Shown piece after piece: positions 47,201 to 57,918 of a DNA stretch of 64,000 nucleotides. The DNA is from Bimastos eiseni (taxonomy: Eukaryota > Annelida > Clitellata > Crassiclitellata > Lumbricidae). The notes under the pieces were generated by a model. The model was not told the DNA's origin and did no database searches. It saw nothing but the letters and a program-made list of their open reading frames with translations. The position numbers and the translations under genes were made by a program. The stretch lies in contig OY365810.1 in assembly GCA_959347315.1 (NCBI GenBank), forward strand, positions 2,470,334 through 2,534,333. The letters run 5' to 3'. Each line of letters starts with the position of its first letter. The stretch's first letter is position 1.

Positions 47201-50200
47201 GCATATTCAAGCGCAAATTACAAATGACAAAACGTTATTTTACGGCTGTATTTACAACATATGTTTTAGAAAATTAGATAATTCACCTATGCAAAAGACA
47301 AATGAAATATTTAAATATAATTTTAAAAGAATTAAGGTTAAATTAGATTCACAAGCTCCCTAACTGGCAAAGCTTAATGACTGTTCTAGTGACAGGTTTA
47401 TTCATTCAATCATTCATTGCAAAAATTTATATAGCACCCCTCAAGGTTAATACTCAGGAGCGCTCCCGACTCAACCCCAGCTGAAAAGAAACGTCTTAAG
47501 GCTTCTGCAAAATGCATCTGAATGAACCATAGGCATAAAACGCACCGATAATGGTAGCGCATTCCATGCCATTGGGCCAATAACAGAGAAAGCGCGATGC
47601 TGTCAAATAGTAGCTCGCGGCACCTAATAGGCACCGCCACACCAAAGCAGAAACGCGGTACACAATCTGCAGTTGGATAGGTAGCCAATGTAGGACACCT
47701 CCCATATAATCAGTGACATGATCGAACTTTGGGATACTGCCAATGAGGCACACGGCCATGCGCAGGACCCGCTCCAAGCACTCCAACCGCCCAGCCAGCA
47801 GGCCAGCGTAGAGCACACAGCAATAGTCAAGGCGAGTGACAATAAAAGAATGGATCAGGGTAGTGGTCGCATTGATGTTAAGAGAGTGGGAGACAACTCT
47901 CAGCTGGCTCAGCTGATAGTAACAGCTACGACATAGCTGATGAATGTTTGCTGTGTCAGTTCCTGGTCTAGGATGACACCTGGATCGCGTACAGTTGTAG
48001 AGGAGAATATAAACTGCGGAAACTCAGAGCTAAGGGCTGCCAGATTGAGTTTTGCGAGCTGTTGGCACGTGCCTAGCCAGATGAATTGGGTCTTGGATGG
48101 GTTGAGACGCAGGCGGTTCGACGACATCCATGCCCCAAGAATATCCAGCGGACTGTGAGAGCAGCATCAGTTGAAAGGCAGTGCATGTATGCCTGGACAT
48201 CATCAGCATAAGACTGGCTTACGGCAGAGTCAGCTGCGAGGAGGATTAGGTCGGCCGTGTACATGATATAAAGAAGGGGACCCAATATAGATAGTTGGGG
48301 CAAACCAAAAGGGGCAGGTGCCCAAGGAGATCTGGTAGGCCCATAAACAACTGAGAGGGAACGATCACGCAAGAAAGATCCTAGCCAATCAAGGAAGTTG
48401 CCAGAAAGGCCAAGTGAGACAGAGAGGCGTCTAAGAAGAATGGTTTGGTCCACACTATCAAAAGCGGCGCTGACATCTAGCAATGTCAGAAAAGTCACTT
48501 CCGACCTATCGATAGCCCCATATATATCTGAAAGTAGGCGAATTAGAAGGGTCTCGGTAGAATGGCTCTTGCGAACACCCGATTGATAGACAGGGAGCAG
48601 ATTATTCGTTTCTAGATAAGCAGTAAGTTCAAAAGCAACAATCCTCTCGACTATTCTAGACAGGAATGAAACGCTTGCAATCGGTTTGAAGTTTGCTGCA
48701 TCAGACGTGTCGAGTCCATCACGTTTGAGAACAGGCACCAGGATGGACTTCTTCTGTGATGGCGGAAGAATGCCTTCCAGTAGAGAACGGTTGAAGAGAA
48801 CCGTGAGGAAAGAAGAAGATCTACGTTTTCTTGAAGGAGGAATGTAGGAAGCTGGATAACCTTTAGGGTGCAATTAAAAAGGGCATGTACGCAAAAATCG
48901 GATTTTCGGACCCCACCCCTAACCCTTTTGCACCGCGTAAGTTTCGTGGACCCCTACCCCATGCGCACGTACATTTGTGCTCAACCCCTCGCCCCATTGC
49001 AAAGGTTATATAGCTAAAGACATCTATAAGATATTGATTTTACCACAGGCTATTTATTCTTGTTAAGCATCATATTTAACAGCTTAAATTTGTTAACAGT
49101 CAAGAAGAATTAAAATACTAACAACACTTGCATTTGAAACCGTTTTAATGCTACATAAAAGTGATTAAAGAATATAGTCTGTGATTAGACTTACAGTTCT
49201 CATTTTCATAATCTGTATTGTGGACATCATAATTAGACAATTATACTTGCGTATGTACATATTATCGGAACCCCCCCCAACCCCCAACATGTGCACCCGT
49301 ACGCAAAATGGCCGAAATTTGAAACCCCTCCCTAGAGCTGTACCGATATCAGTTTTTGCCGATTATGCCGATACCGATTATTGCCAATTATTCATTTGCC
49401 AATACCTATTACTTAGCCGATTATTTAATTGTGTTTCCCAAGATGTCCGATTCCAAAAGATACTAGACCTACTGCTAGTGCCTATTGTTGTGATACAAGC
49501 AAACACTTGCTACCTAGGAGACGTATGCATGTAGTTGGGGACTAATCCTAGGCAGTTAATACAGATAAGACACACCGCCCGCCGTCGAACTGTGCCCAGG
49601 GTAATTAAAGGCCAAGGATCGGCTGGCCTGTTCACAGCCACCCATTTAGTCTCAGCCTCTCAGGCGATTGGCAGCTAGCATGTATTCATTAGGCATGCCT
49701 CCAGTATGTACATTCATCAGTTTCTGTTGAATTGGCCAGCCATTCCTTGGCCCATAAGCAGGCACTATGACTCACTCTGCACCTATGTTGACACATTCCC
49801 ACGGTCTATACTAGCATAGTGGGTGGTCTCACCACTGGTCTGAAGGAGCCTTTGGCTCGACGACACGATATGGGAACGGAAAGAAATGCCGTCCTTCAAA
49901 GACCCAGTGATGTTGCTGTCGTCATTTTGCTTTTATAGACTGAAAATAATATTATATAATTTAAAAAAATTATTTTTAATATCGGCTCCGATTATCTTGC
50001 CGATATCTCTAAAATTGGCCCGATTAATCGGCCGGTCGATTAAATCACAAATGTACAAAAACTTACTGTTTGGTGATTTGAGGTCTCTGTGAACAATCTT
50101 CTGTTGATGAAGATATTCCATGCCTTGGACGATCTGAGTGGCCCAGTTCATCCGAATGCCCAGCAGGAGGTCAGAAGATTTATACACCGACAAAACACTC

Positions 50201-50499
50201 TTCAAAGACCCTCCTTCAGCATATTCCATCAGTATATACAGGGCAGGTGATGCAAATCTTACTTCATAAACAGTTATTAGATTTCTGTGGGCAAGCGACT
50301 CCCATTTCCTACAAGCCACAAGGATTTTCTCTGTGGCATCAACCGTTGTCTCAGTGCCAAACATACGCTTCTTAATGGCAGATTTCTGGTTTTTCCAAAT
50401 GCACGGACCATATACTTCACCAAAGCCGCCTCTTCCTATGAAGAGTTTCACAGAAGTACACCCTTCACAAAATGACACACAGTCAGCCGAACAGGCCAT
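44224..50499 (-). CDS. TKL-group protein kinase, MLK/TAK1-like, atypical active site (four-exon model, 3' end open)
   Basis: Exons 50499-50067, 47033-46850, 45849-45701 and 44292-44224 join in consistent phases (1, 2, 1, ends 1). Motifs: P-loop IGRGGFGEVY, lysine in SAIKK, MEYAEGGSL in the hinge region, HRDLKSPN in the catalytic loop, then ITDFDQIREY, GTYAWMAPEV, SDVWSYGVVLWEILTG and ERPSF. The wording is closest to MLK and TAK1 of the MAP3K family. Two key residues differ: DFG is DFD (codon 46965-46967) and the alpha-C glutamate is alanine (VACRKWES). Lys and HRD remain, so weak or altered activity is possible. The MLK SH3 domain is absent. The C terminus after the kinase domain is not resolved and may continue into the CARD gene at 31.2 kb. 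Confidence 0.8.
45701..45849 (-). CDS. Kinase exon 3: F helix to G/H helices
   Basis: Acceptor ATTATAG, donor GTGAGA, phases 2 and 1, 149 nt. Reads SYGVVLWEILTGQVPHSDIV, then CEIIKQIPKKKLKLQIGD, then CPDIIKSILD. Completes the C lobe with the next exon. Confidence 0.8.
46850..47033 (-). CDS. Kinase exon 2: DFD and activation segment
   Basis: Acceptor TTTTTAG, phase 1; donor GGAG/GTCTGT, phase 2. Reads IVVLESCAASDLYNKTLKIT, then DFDQIREYDHTTVMS, then GTYAWMAPEVMDGKHKF, SMASDVW. Confidence 0.8.
47403..48890 (-). pseudogene. 5'-truncated CR1/L2-type LINE, frame-broken
   Basis: On the minus strand, 48873-48073 reads the fingers-palm: LVPVLKRDG, then NFKPIASVSFLSRIVERIV, then QSGVRKSHSTETLL, LLDVSAAFDSVDQ, LPQLSILGPLLYIMYTADL (normally PQGSVLGP) and SYADDVQAYMHC. 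Frameshifts separate the C terminus (48127-47909, 47842-47496). The 3' end is GCTATATAAATTTTTGCAATG followed by ATTGAATGAA. It lies in the first intron of the kinase gene on the same strand. Confidence 0.85.
48888..49332. mobile_element. TIR element, copy 2, truncated by the adjacent hAT-like element
   Basis: Matches 23453-24180 without the SINE: GGCATGTACGCAAAAATCGG at one end, CCCGTACGCAAAATGGCC near the other. The last 35 bases are replaced by TAGAGCTGTACCGAT at 49333. Confidence 0.6.
49333..50045. mobile_element. hAT-like element with CCGAT-rich ends, copy 2
   Basis: Begins TAGAGCTGTACCGATATCAG and carries GATTATGCCGATACCGATTA subterminal repeats at both ends (49360-49425, 49980-50040). 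The interior matches 31620-31760 in the other orientation. The right end is imprecise and lies about 20 bases from the donor of kinase exon 1. No clear 8-bp flanks. Confidence 0.5.
50067..50499 (-). CDS. Kinase exon 1: N lobe to catalytic loop
   Basis: ATG at 50499-50497, donor GTAAGT at 50066, phase 1. Contains MACSADCVSFCEGC, the glycine loop, the lysine, the hinge and HRDLKSPN. The N terminus has no signal peptide and only about 17 residues before the kinase fold. Confidence 0.8.
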
Positions 50500-50526
50500 T
50501 TCATACAGTACCTTTGTTGCGATTGT

Positions 50527-50576
50527 ATTTATATACTATTAATTTATGTGCCGATTTATATACTATTAATTTATGT
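50527..50576 (-). promoter_or_regulatory. Possible duplicated TATA region upstream of the kinase start
   Basis: On the minus strand the word ACATAAATTAATAGTATATA followed by AAT occurs twice, exactly repeated (50527-50549 and 50554-50576). The nearer TATATAAA is about 35 bases before the ATG. It would give a very short 5' UTR, so an upstream non-coding exon is an alternative. Confidence 0.3.
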
Positions 50577-50829
50577 ATTATGTGCTACTATAAAACAAAA
50601 CGTTTGGCATCAACTAATTCAGGAGAAAGAGCGTCTGCTGAGGCCGATTTGAGGACGAGCAAGCTTCGAAGGCAGTGGATCAGATGGATAAGGGTAAGAT
50701 TTCTGGAACAGCTGTAAAAAAACCAAATGATCAATGACTTTGTTATCAATGCAATGATTCGGGTATAGATTTATCCATCCACTATTTATAAAATTTAAAT
50801 AGCACAACTTCAGATAACTGATTTAACAA

Positions 50830-51420
50830 ATATGTTAAATGTCGAATGTGGCATACCCCAAGGCTCCATTCTGGGTCCATTGCTGTTCCTTGTGTATGTA
50901 AATGATATCTTGCATTCCTCATCAATACTCCAGTTCATCATGTTTGCAGATGACACTAATGTCTTTATGTCTAGCTGAACTAGTTAACCAGCTACATACT
51001 GAGCTAGAGAAGGTGAATAACTGGTTTAAAGTAAATAAACTGTCCCTAAACTTTGATAAAACAAGTTAAATCTTGTGCTACTCGAAAGGAATAAAAGCCC
51101 TCAAACATGATTATAAAGTTACTATTACTATAGACAAACAGAACATAACAAAAGTGGTCTCATCCAAATTCTTAAGGGCACATATTGATGAATTCTTAAC
51201 TTACAATGTACACATAATTATGACATGTCTGCTTTTTAATTTCCTCTCAATTGAGAGGGAAAATAGACAAAGAAATAAAGAAAACACTAATAAAGACACT
51301 GGCATGGAGTGTGGTATTGTACAGCTCAGAGACTGTGAGTCAATTGACAACCCTCTCATTTTGACTGAAATTATAAGAAATGCTGAGCACATTGATTTTG
51401 TTAACAGTATTTTGTAATCA
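50830..51420 (+). pseudogene. CR1/jockey-type LINE reverse-transcriptase fragment
   Basis: Reads CGIPQGSILGPLLFLVYVND, then LQFIMFADDTNVFMS, then VNNWFKVNKLSLNFDKT, broken by stops near 50977 and 51068. The intact-looking FADD and PQGS motifs mark the palm domain. Distinct in sequence from the L2 copies. 5' truncated. Confidence 0.8.
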
Positions 51421-52084
51421 AATGTGTATAAAGCATCACTGAAAACCGTCAGTGAAGACACTCACAAATAAGAAAGATTACTAGAACTTCTAATTCGAAA
51501 GATTATGGCATAGTAGGTTGGCATTCATCCAGGCCTTTAGAGTGAACACAGCACTTAACAGCAACGTGTAGTCTGTTGCAGGTTATCAGTTCTGGAATTC
51601 ATTTCCACAACCTGTAGGTTATATCCTTAACATTTTATCGTTCTCCGATAAAATTTATGATTTAAATGTTTTCCAAGAGTTTTGTTCCCAAGACTTAGGT
51701 TATCTTGTTTCATGACCAGTTTCGAGCTTGGGAAACAGTCAGGCCAAAATCAAACCTGTGTCTGATATTGAATCACCTTTCATCTAATTGTGTCACAATT
51801 ATTATTAATGTCAATAGGACAATGTCTACAGCACCGTAATGCAGGCCATGCTGCTTCAAAGGTGCCTAAATTCCTTTCCATCTGGCAGACCTCCAGCATG
51901 CACTGACCTGGCAATGAAACTGACCAAGAAAGACTCTTGTGCAAACTGCTATGTCCTCATTGTCCTTTAAAACCTGTGTGTGGTGCTATGAGAGGTTGGG
52001 AGTTACATTAACATGTATATTATTCTAATAAAAGCCAATCAGGTATGAAAAAATTATGCAATACAGTTAGCAACAAAACCTCGA

Positions 52085-52430
52085 TTACTTAAGACCATGT
52101 AGCATGGCCAGTGGCCATGTATGGAGTGGAAAGTTGGACATTAAGGAAATATGAAGAAACAAGAATAGATGCTTTTGAAATGAAGTGTTTATGATTTATC
52201 TTCAGGATATCTTGGAAAGACAGGAAATCAAACGAAGGGGTGTTGGAAGCTGAGGGTGTGGAAAGAAAATTCTTAGGTCAAGTAAAAGAAGCAAAGATAA
52301 AGCATTTTGAACATGTTAGGAGGAAAGAAGAGAGAGATATAGACAAGGAGATAATACAAGGAACAATACAGGGTGCTAGAGGAAAGGGAACACCAAGAAC
52401 AAACTGGCTGGATGAGATCAGAAAATGGGG
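52085..52430 (+). pseudogene. RTE-type LINE C-terminal fragment
   Basis: Reads AMYGVESWTLRKYEETRIDA, then FEMKCL, a stop, IFRISW, then VKEAKIKHFEHVRRKEERDI and GKGTPRTNWLDEIRKW. This is the C-terminal text after the reverse transcriptase of RTE/BovB-like elements. Confidence 0.85.
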
Positions 52431-52614
52431 TTCTTTACGCGCCAAATTTTTTATGGGTTCGGTCGTAGAAGTAAAATTTTCGTTTGTTTTTGGACCGAAC
52501 TTTCAGCCGCATACACATTTAGGTAAAAGTTTATTTTAGCATATTTTATTATACAATGGTGCCTCTGATGTATTTTAGCATATTTTATTATTTGACGTGA
52601 ATAGATGTCAAGCT

Positions 52615-52990
52615 GTAGCTTAAATGGAAGGTGGACCAATGAAAATATCATGCTTAATTGATTTGAGAATGTCGTTGCAATGAAAGTGGAATTGATGTAA
52701 ACAAAAGGCCTTGTACGCACGCAAAAACCTGATTGATTAAAAGAAATATACTTAAATGGAATGTTAATCGACGAAGAGAAATATGCATAAATGGAAGTTG
52801 GATCAGTGAAAATGTCATGCATAATTGAAAGCTCAATTGATGACAAAATGGCATCGCGGTTAAATCTAGTGGAATTTCTGATAAACATTTTGTTTAATTA
52901 GATACTTTAAAAAACACTTTAAAATTCCTTTTAGCGATCCAGCTTCAATTTAAAGCATTGTTATGATCACCAATCCAGCTTCTACTTACA
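52615..52990. repeat. Array of the ATCAATCCAGCTTC family in both orientations
   Basis: Units such as AAATGGAAGTTGGATCAGTG (inverse) to 52815 and GCGATCCAGCTTCAATTTAA (direct) from 52935. Confidence 0.55.
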
Positions 52991-53086
52991 AAACACATGA
53001 CATAATGAAGGAAATAATTAAATACGCTAAAATACACCGCAAGCATTCATGGTAATAAAATACGCTATGTGGCTTTTACCCACATT

Positions 53087-53330
53087 TATCTGTGGCCGAT
53101 CAGTTAGAGCGGTCAGCCTGTAACGTTCCGTGTGCGCTGAGCGAGCGGGTTCAACCCTCGTCCGAGGCGTCCGTGACAGTCACTGTGTAGGAACCTTGAG
53201 CAAGTCCTTCGTCCACCATTGCTCTTCAGTACAACTGCAATTGCGCCGTAGAGGTGTGTGTATGCACTTCTGAGCAAAAGATGTTGGAAGAAGCGTGGTA
53301 TCAAATTTCGGTAATAATAATAATAATATA
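53087..53330 (+). mobile_element. tRNA-derived SINE, copy 2
   Basis: The head GTGGCCGATCAGTTAGAGC holds an A box, GGGTTCAACCC holds a B box, and the body matches 23601-23816. Ends in (TAA)n at 53309-53325. The tRNA fold is disrupted. Confidence 0.8.
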
Positions 53331-54110
53331 AAATATTCATTTGTTTGAAACCACTTCACAAAGGCTCATTATTTTAGTAGGCCTATGTAATGTCAGACCA
53401 AACAATTTGAGCTCCAAGCCTTGACGGGGGGGGGGACATCGTTCAATAAGGAAGTATGAAACATAACTCCCCGAAATACAAAGTCGATAACATAAAATTA
53501 TTCCTATAAAGTGGTTGTAAGTCAGTGGGGTGCATACCGTATTAGACGAGCATAATTCTGAAGGTAAGAATGTTTTAAAATAATAACATTCGCTTAAATA
53601 CAGTATCGACATGACCTCTAACTCGGCAGAAATGATTGACACCCACGGAAAAACCCAGACTCATGTTGCGATATTAAAAGCAAGAATAAGACCTATACAT
53701 AGTGGCGAATCAGTGAACATTTTACAACATAGGTTATCATTAAATAAAATTATCTCTAAATTGGGATCTTATGATCAAGTCTAAGGTAGTGTCAGGAGAC
53801 TTTTATGGTAATTCTATATCAACACATCGTAAATTCTTGGCTCTCACCTTTGATTTAAAATTACGTGCAGTTCATAACCCACAGGATGAAAGCTGTGATG
53901 TAAAATCTTAGTGTTGTGCTTTCCGATTGGCTGTACGTTGTTCTAGGGAATCTAGGCCGTGATCTCGATTACAGTGTACATGTAGTAGCTATAATGGTCT
54001 ATGGAAGTTCGGATTAGTTTTCAGCTTGAGCAACCCAGGATTCTTTTGAGGCAAATCAGAACAGTCGTCTGCGATGAATAAACATTATTGTTATTCGTGT
54101 GGTGCTTTGC
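53331..54110. other. No feature recognised
   Basis: AT-rich DNA with one run of nine or more G at 53424. No coding signs. Confidence 0.5.
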
Positions 54111-54170
54111 ATAAATGTTGTTGAGGCGCTATAGAAATGTTCGTTATGAATGAATGAATTGAGCAGCGGT
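54080..54170 (+). mobile_element. LINE/SINE 3' tail fragment
   Basis: GAGGCGCTATAGAAATGTTCG followed by TATGAATGAATGAATTG, the shared tail arrangement. Confidence 0.55.
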
Positions 54171-55019
54171 ACTGATAAACGCAGTTAGAATCGCGTTATT
54201 GATGATTTCTTTCACTTCATCTAGCAGAATTTTGCTTAGTAAATAAAGCTTTGAAAGATGTCCTTCAATTTAAGGAAAAAATGCTAAATTTAATTACTTC
54301 AATTTCGACTATAGTCAATTTCGCCATAGTCTGTTCGTATATGCCTGGAATCATTTCTTTGTGGCATCTGTTGTGCATTGATGAGACGAGTGACGTAATT
54401 TAGGCCTACCATAATTAAAGTTAACGTAATATCACCCAGTCTCATCAAATGTACATGTAATTAACTCAATTTATCTTTACTGAAACCATTATAACATAAA
54501 TATACCTAATCTTACATGACTATTCCAATGTTCTACTTCCATCTTTACTGTTCAATCACAATACAGCATCACCTAGACTAGGTCTATCCTAACCTATTTT
54601 CATATAATATTTATAAACTATCGCTTTAGGGCTTATCCCAACCAAATTCCATCTTACATCATCTTCTCCGGTGCGGCGATTCATTCGGACAAAAGTTTTC
54701 TTGTAGGCATTTAATACTTTGACTTACGATTAAAATAATGATGATGCCTATCCATATTCCTGGTTTATTAGCTGTGTATGTCAACGACTTAATCGATAGG
54801 CCTAAACTTCGTGGTTCCAGATACATGCATGGGTCTCCAACTGAAGATACGTACTTGGGGTGAGTCATAGGCATACGCGCAGCTAGATGACCTTTTTTAA
54901 TATCGGCATCCCTGTGTGACCTTCAAGCCATGGCAGACATATACTCTGTGGAACTGGAGAGTATATTGATATGAAGCTGAATGTAGTCAAATCACAAATT
55001 TTAAGGATTTGATCACGGT
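54171..55019. other. No feature recognised
   Basis: AT-rich DNA. Short frames only. Confidence 0.5.
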
Positions 55020-55589
55020 TCCGTAATCAGTGGCGTAGCGAGGCAAAGCGCCGCCTGGGGCGAGGGTACAAAATGCTGCCTCTGCCTATTTTTCCACCAC
55101 TTCGTTCTTGCATACGAGATATACACAAGGAGATAGGCATAGGGCGCCTTTTTTGACAGCTTTCATTCTGCTCTTATATACATTACGATTACTCTATTCA
55201 GTATTCAAATAATTGTAGGGCCTACAGTTAGTAACAGCATCAGCATGCCCTTTCAAAATTAAAGCTGTATGTCCTTTGACTAATTAAAATGAATTATCAT
55301 TAGATATAAAGATATGAAAATAGAATAAGATTGTATTAATTAAGAAATTAACCATTTATAAAATAAAAAAATATAGCAAGCCTCACAATAAAGTTACTAA
55401 ACGTCTTGCAGGCTAGATCGAAAATTATAAAAATAAAATGAAAATAAAACAATACAAATCATACGGCATATTCTTTCTCTATACGTATTGAAAAAAAGTC
55501 CTAGGCCTAAACAATAATTTAATCATAGCGAGACCATAGTAAGTATGATACTTAGAAGAGATTAGTAGCCTAACTGATAAACTTAGAGC

Positions 55590-55665
55590 GCTCATGAGCA
55601 GTAACCTTGAAGGGGCGCTATATAAATTTTCGTAGTGAATGAATGAATGAATGAACTGATCATAC
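55590..55665 (+). mobile_element. LINE/SINE 3' tail nested in element B
   Basis: GGGGCGCTATATAAATTTTC followed by TAGTGAATGAATGAATGAA. Same tail as the LINE at 47403. Confidence 0.6.
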
Positions 55666-55904
55666 GGATCTGGTACGGTCTCATACTTTCATTATATCTG
55701 TCAACTGTTACAATTTAAAAATTTACTTTTCTTGCCTTCTTGCTTTCCCTGCAGCAAAATTACTAATAACTTTGTCAAAGTTAATTGTGCCTGTCAAAGA
55801 GCGTTCAACTGAAAGAATTGCTAAATTAGAATGTAGTGATTCTCTAATTGTGTGTCTTAAGTAGGTTTTAATTAGTTTATTCTTATTAGTTTTTGTTTTG
55901 AAAA

Positions 55905-56170
55905 TCCAAATTCTGTTTAGGCAATAACTCTTGCATCAACCCAGATTCTAATTAAGAAAGAGTTTTTGATAAATCCAACTTCTATTTAAGTTAGATTTCG
56001 ATTGTGAATCCAACTTTGCATTAATTTTTTCATCACTCAAAGTAGGCAAAAACGTCTTTCATTACTCAAATTTCTGTTTCATAAAACTTTATTTGCATCA
56101 ATAAATTATGCATTTTGCAAGTTTTTTCATAAATCAAATTTATATTTAAGCAGAGATTGTCCTTAGTTAA
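55905..56170. repeat. Array of AATCCAACTTCTATTTAAG units in element B
   Basis: About seven units of 35-45 bp related to the ATCAATCCAGCTTC family. Confidence 0.5.
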
Positions 56171-56244
56171 TCCAACTCACTACTTAGGAAAGAATGATTT
56201 TTCGTCGATCTAAGAATTTGCGCATTATTATAATTTAAAAATTG

Positions 56245-56795
56245 ATTTAATTTAATAGGTGCGAAAGTCATGGCAAGATAGACAGAGGCGGCATTGCCAT
56301 TTTGCAGCGTATCTATTAACACTAAGTGCCATTCGATGGTCTTTCTGTATATCGTATATGTTAGTTTTAAGCCGAGAAGAAGCAAGAAAGCCTATGGTGC
56401 CTGGTTTAGACAAGAGCAGCAAGAATCTTGAAGAGTGCAATTTATGCAACAAGAATTTTTTATTTATTTTTGCCAAAAATGCCGCCTCTAGGACAAGTGC
56501 TGCCTGGGGCCATTTTACGCATTATTATTATTGCAAAATTTATTTCATTTGATAGGTGCGAAAGTCATGGCAAGATAGACAGAGGTGGCATTGCCCTTTT
56601 GCAGCGTATCTATTAACACTAGGTGCCATTCGATGGTCCTTCGGTATGTCGTATATGTTAGTTTTAAGTTGAGAAATAGCAAAACAGCTTTAGGTTTAGA
56701 CAAGAGCAGCAAGAATCTTGAAGAGTGCAAGTTATAAAAAAATTATTTTTTATTTTTCCCCCGAAAATGCCGCCCCTAGGACAAGTGCCGCCTGG
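56245..56795. repeat. Tandem duplication of about 300 bp in element B
   Basis: TAGGTGCGAAAGTCATGGCA starts at 56258 and again at 56553. The two copies are about 90 percent alike by eye until they diverge near 56470/56770. Confidence 0.75.
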
Positions 56796-57319
56796 GGCGG
56801 TTCGCCCCCTCGCCCCCTCGCTAAGCCACTGTCCGTAATAGACCTATATATATCTAGGCCTACGTGTATGAGCATTTGTGTCAACAGAGCAGAGATCAGT
56901 TGTGTGGACAAGTTAAAATAGGCATATATGAACTGGTTTATAGGTTCTGGGAAGTCATTTGAACTTAGGACTAGTTTGCATGAAATGAGAGTAACGTTTT
57001 GCAGGTCTATTAACTCCTTGTAGGCCTTTGTAGTAAATGCTATAAATTCAGTGAACCTGTTTTGTTGCAATTGGTTAGTACTCACTATAAACAATTTCTT
57101 CTCTATGGATTGGAAATTGACTGTCCTGCCAAAAGTGAATTTAACTCCCTAGAGCACACTTAAGGCTCAGCAACGTGGAATTTATTTTTAAATTTCGCAT
57201 AATTGTACATGTAGGCCCTATTAGCCTTGAATCCGTGCTGCACTTCATGCATGAAATGAATGTGAGGGACTGTTGGTTATCAAGAGGACTGCGATTTCAT
57301 TATAAATGCTGTTGATATA

Positions 57320-57916
57320 CAGGGTGACCCAAAAAAGTGGGAACGTATTATATAATTTCATTCATAATTTTGTTTGAAATTTTTTGTATTAAAAAACCAA
57401 GGAAACGGTTGCCAAATGTTAATTTATGTTAAATCAGAGTTCAAGTTCAATTTGTCCTCCTCGATTTTCAGAAGTTTTTTTTTCAAAACGTCTTTGCTAC
57501 TGGTCATTGCTCCTGTTTATAAACCTCTTAGACGAATGTTGCCACTCTTTAACAATGGCTAATTTCAGTTGTTTTATTGTTGTAAATTTACGACGAAAGT
57601 AAATTTTTGTTGGAGGGCACCCCAAATAGCATAATCTACTGGGTTTAAATCCGGGCTATTTGGTGGCCACACGTCTGGTTCGATGAAGGTGACATTCTCA
57701 GGATACGATCTTCTGCTGTTAATTTTGTCATTATATCAACATATTATAATATGTAATAAATTGTAAAGATGGCGACCAAAAGTTAACGAAATAATGACGT
57801 CATATGTTGAGATAATAATTAAGAAGAATATTAGATTTGAAGAAAGCTCAAAACATAATTTTATATATTTTTCTCAACATTGCTCTAGGTGGTCCCACTT
57901 ATTTTGGGCCACCCTG
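57320..57916 (-). mobile_element. Mariner-like element, deletion derivative, flanked by TA
   Basis: Ends CAGGGTGACCCAAAAAAGTG and inverted CACTTATTTTGGGCCACCCTG next to TA on both sides. On the minus strand near 57720-57600 the transposase reads PDVWPPNSPDLNPVDYAIWG followed by ALQ, the text with the last catalytic Asp of mariner. Most of the transposase is missing. The end sequence differs from the element at 16940. Confidence 0.85.
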
Positions 57917-57918
57917 TA

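Larger units (their letters stand above)
55028..56831. mobile_element. hAT-like non-autonomous element, copy B
   Basis: Starts CAGTGGCGTAGCGAGGC, ends CTCGCTAAGCCACTG. Perfect 8-bp duplication TCCGTAAT at 55020-55027 and 56832-56839. Related to 10035-11181 but with extra internal DNA: a LINE/SINE tail (55590-55665), a CCAGCTTC-type array (55905-56170) and a tandem repeat of about 300 bp. No transposase. Confidence 0.85.
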
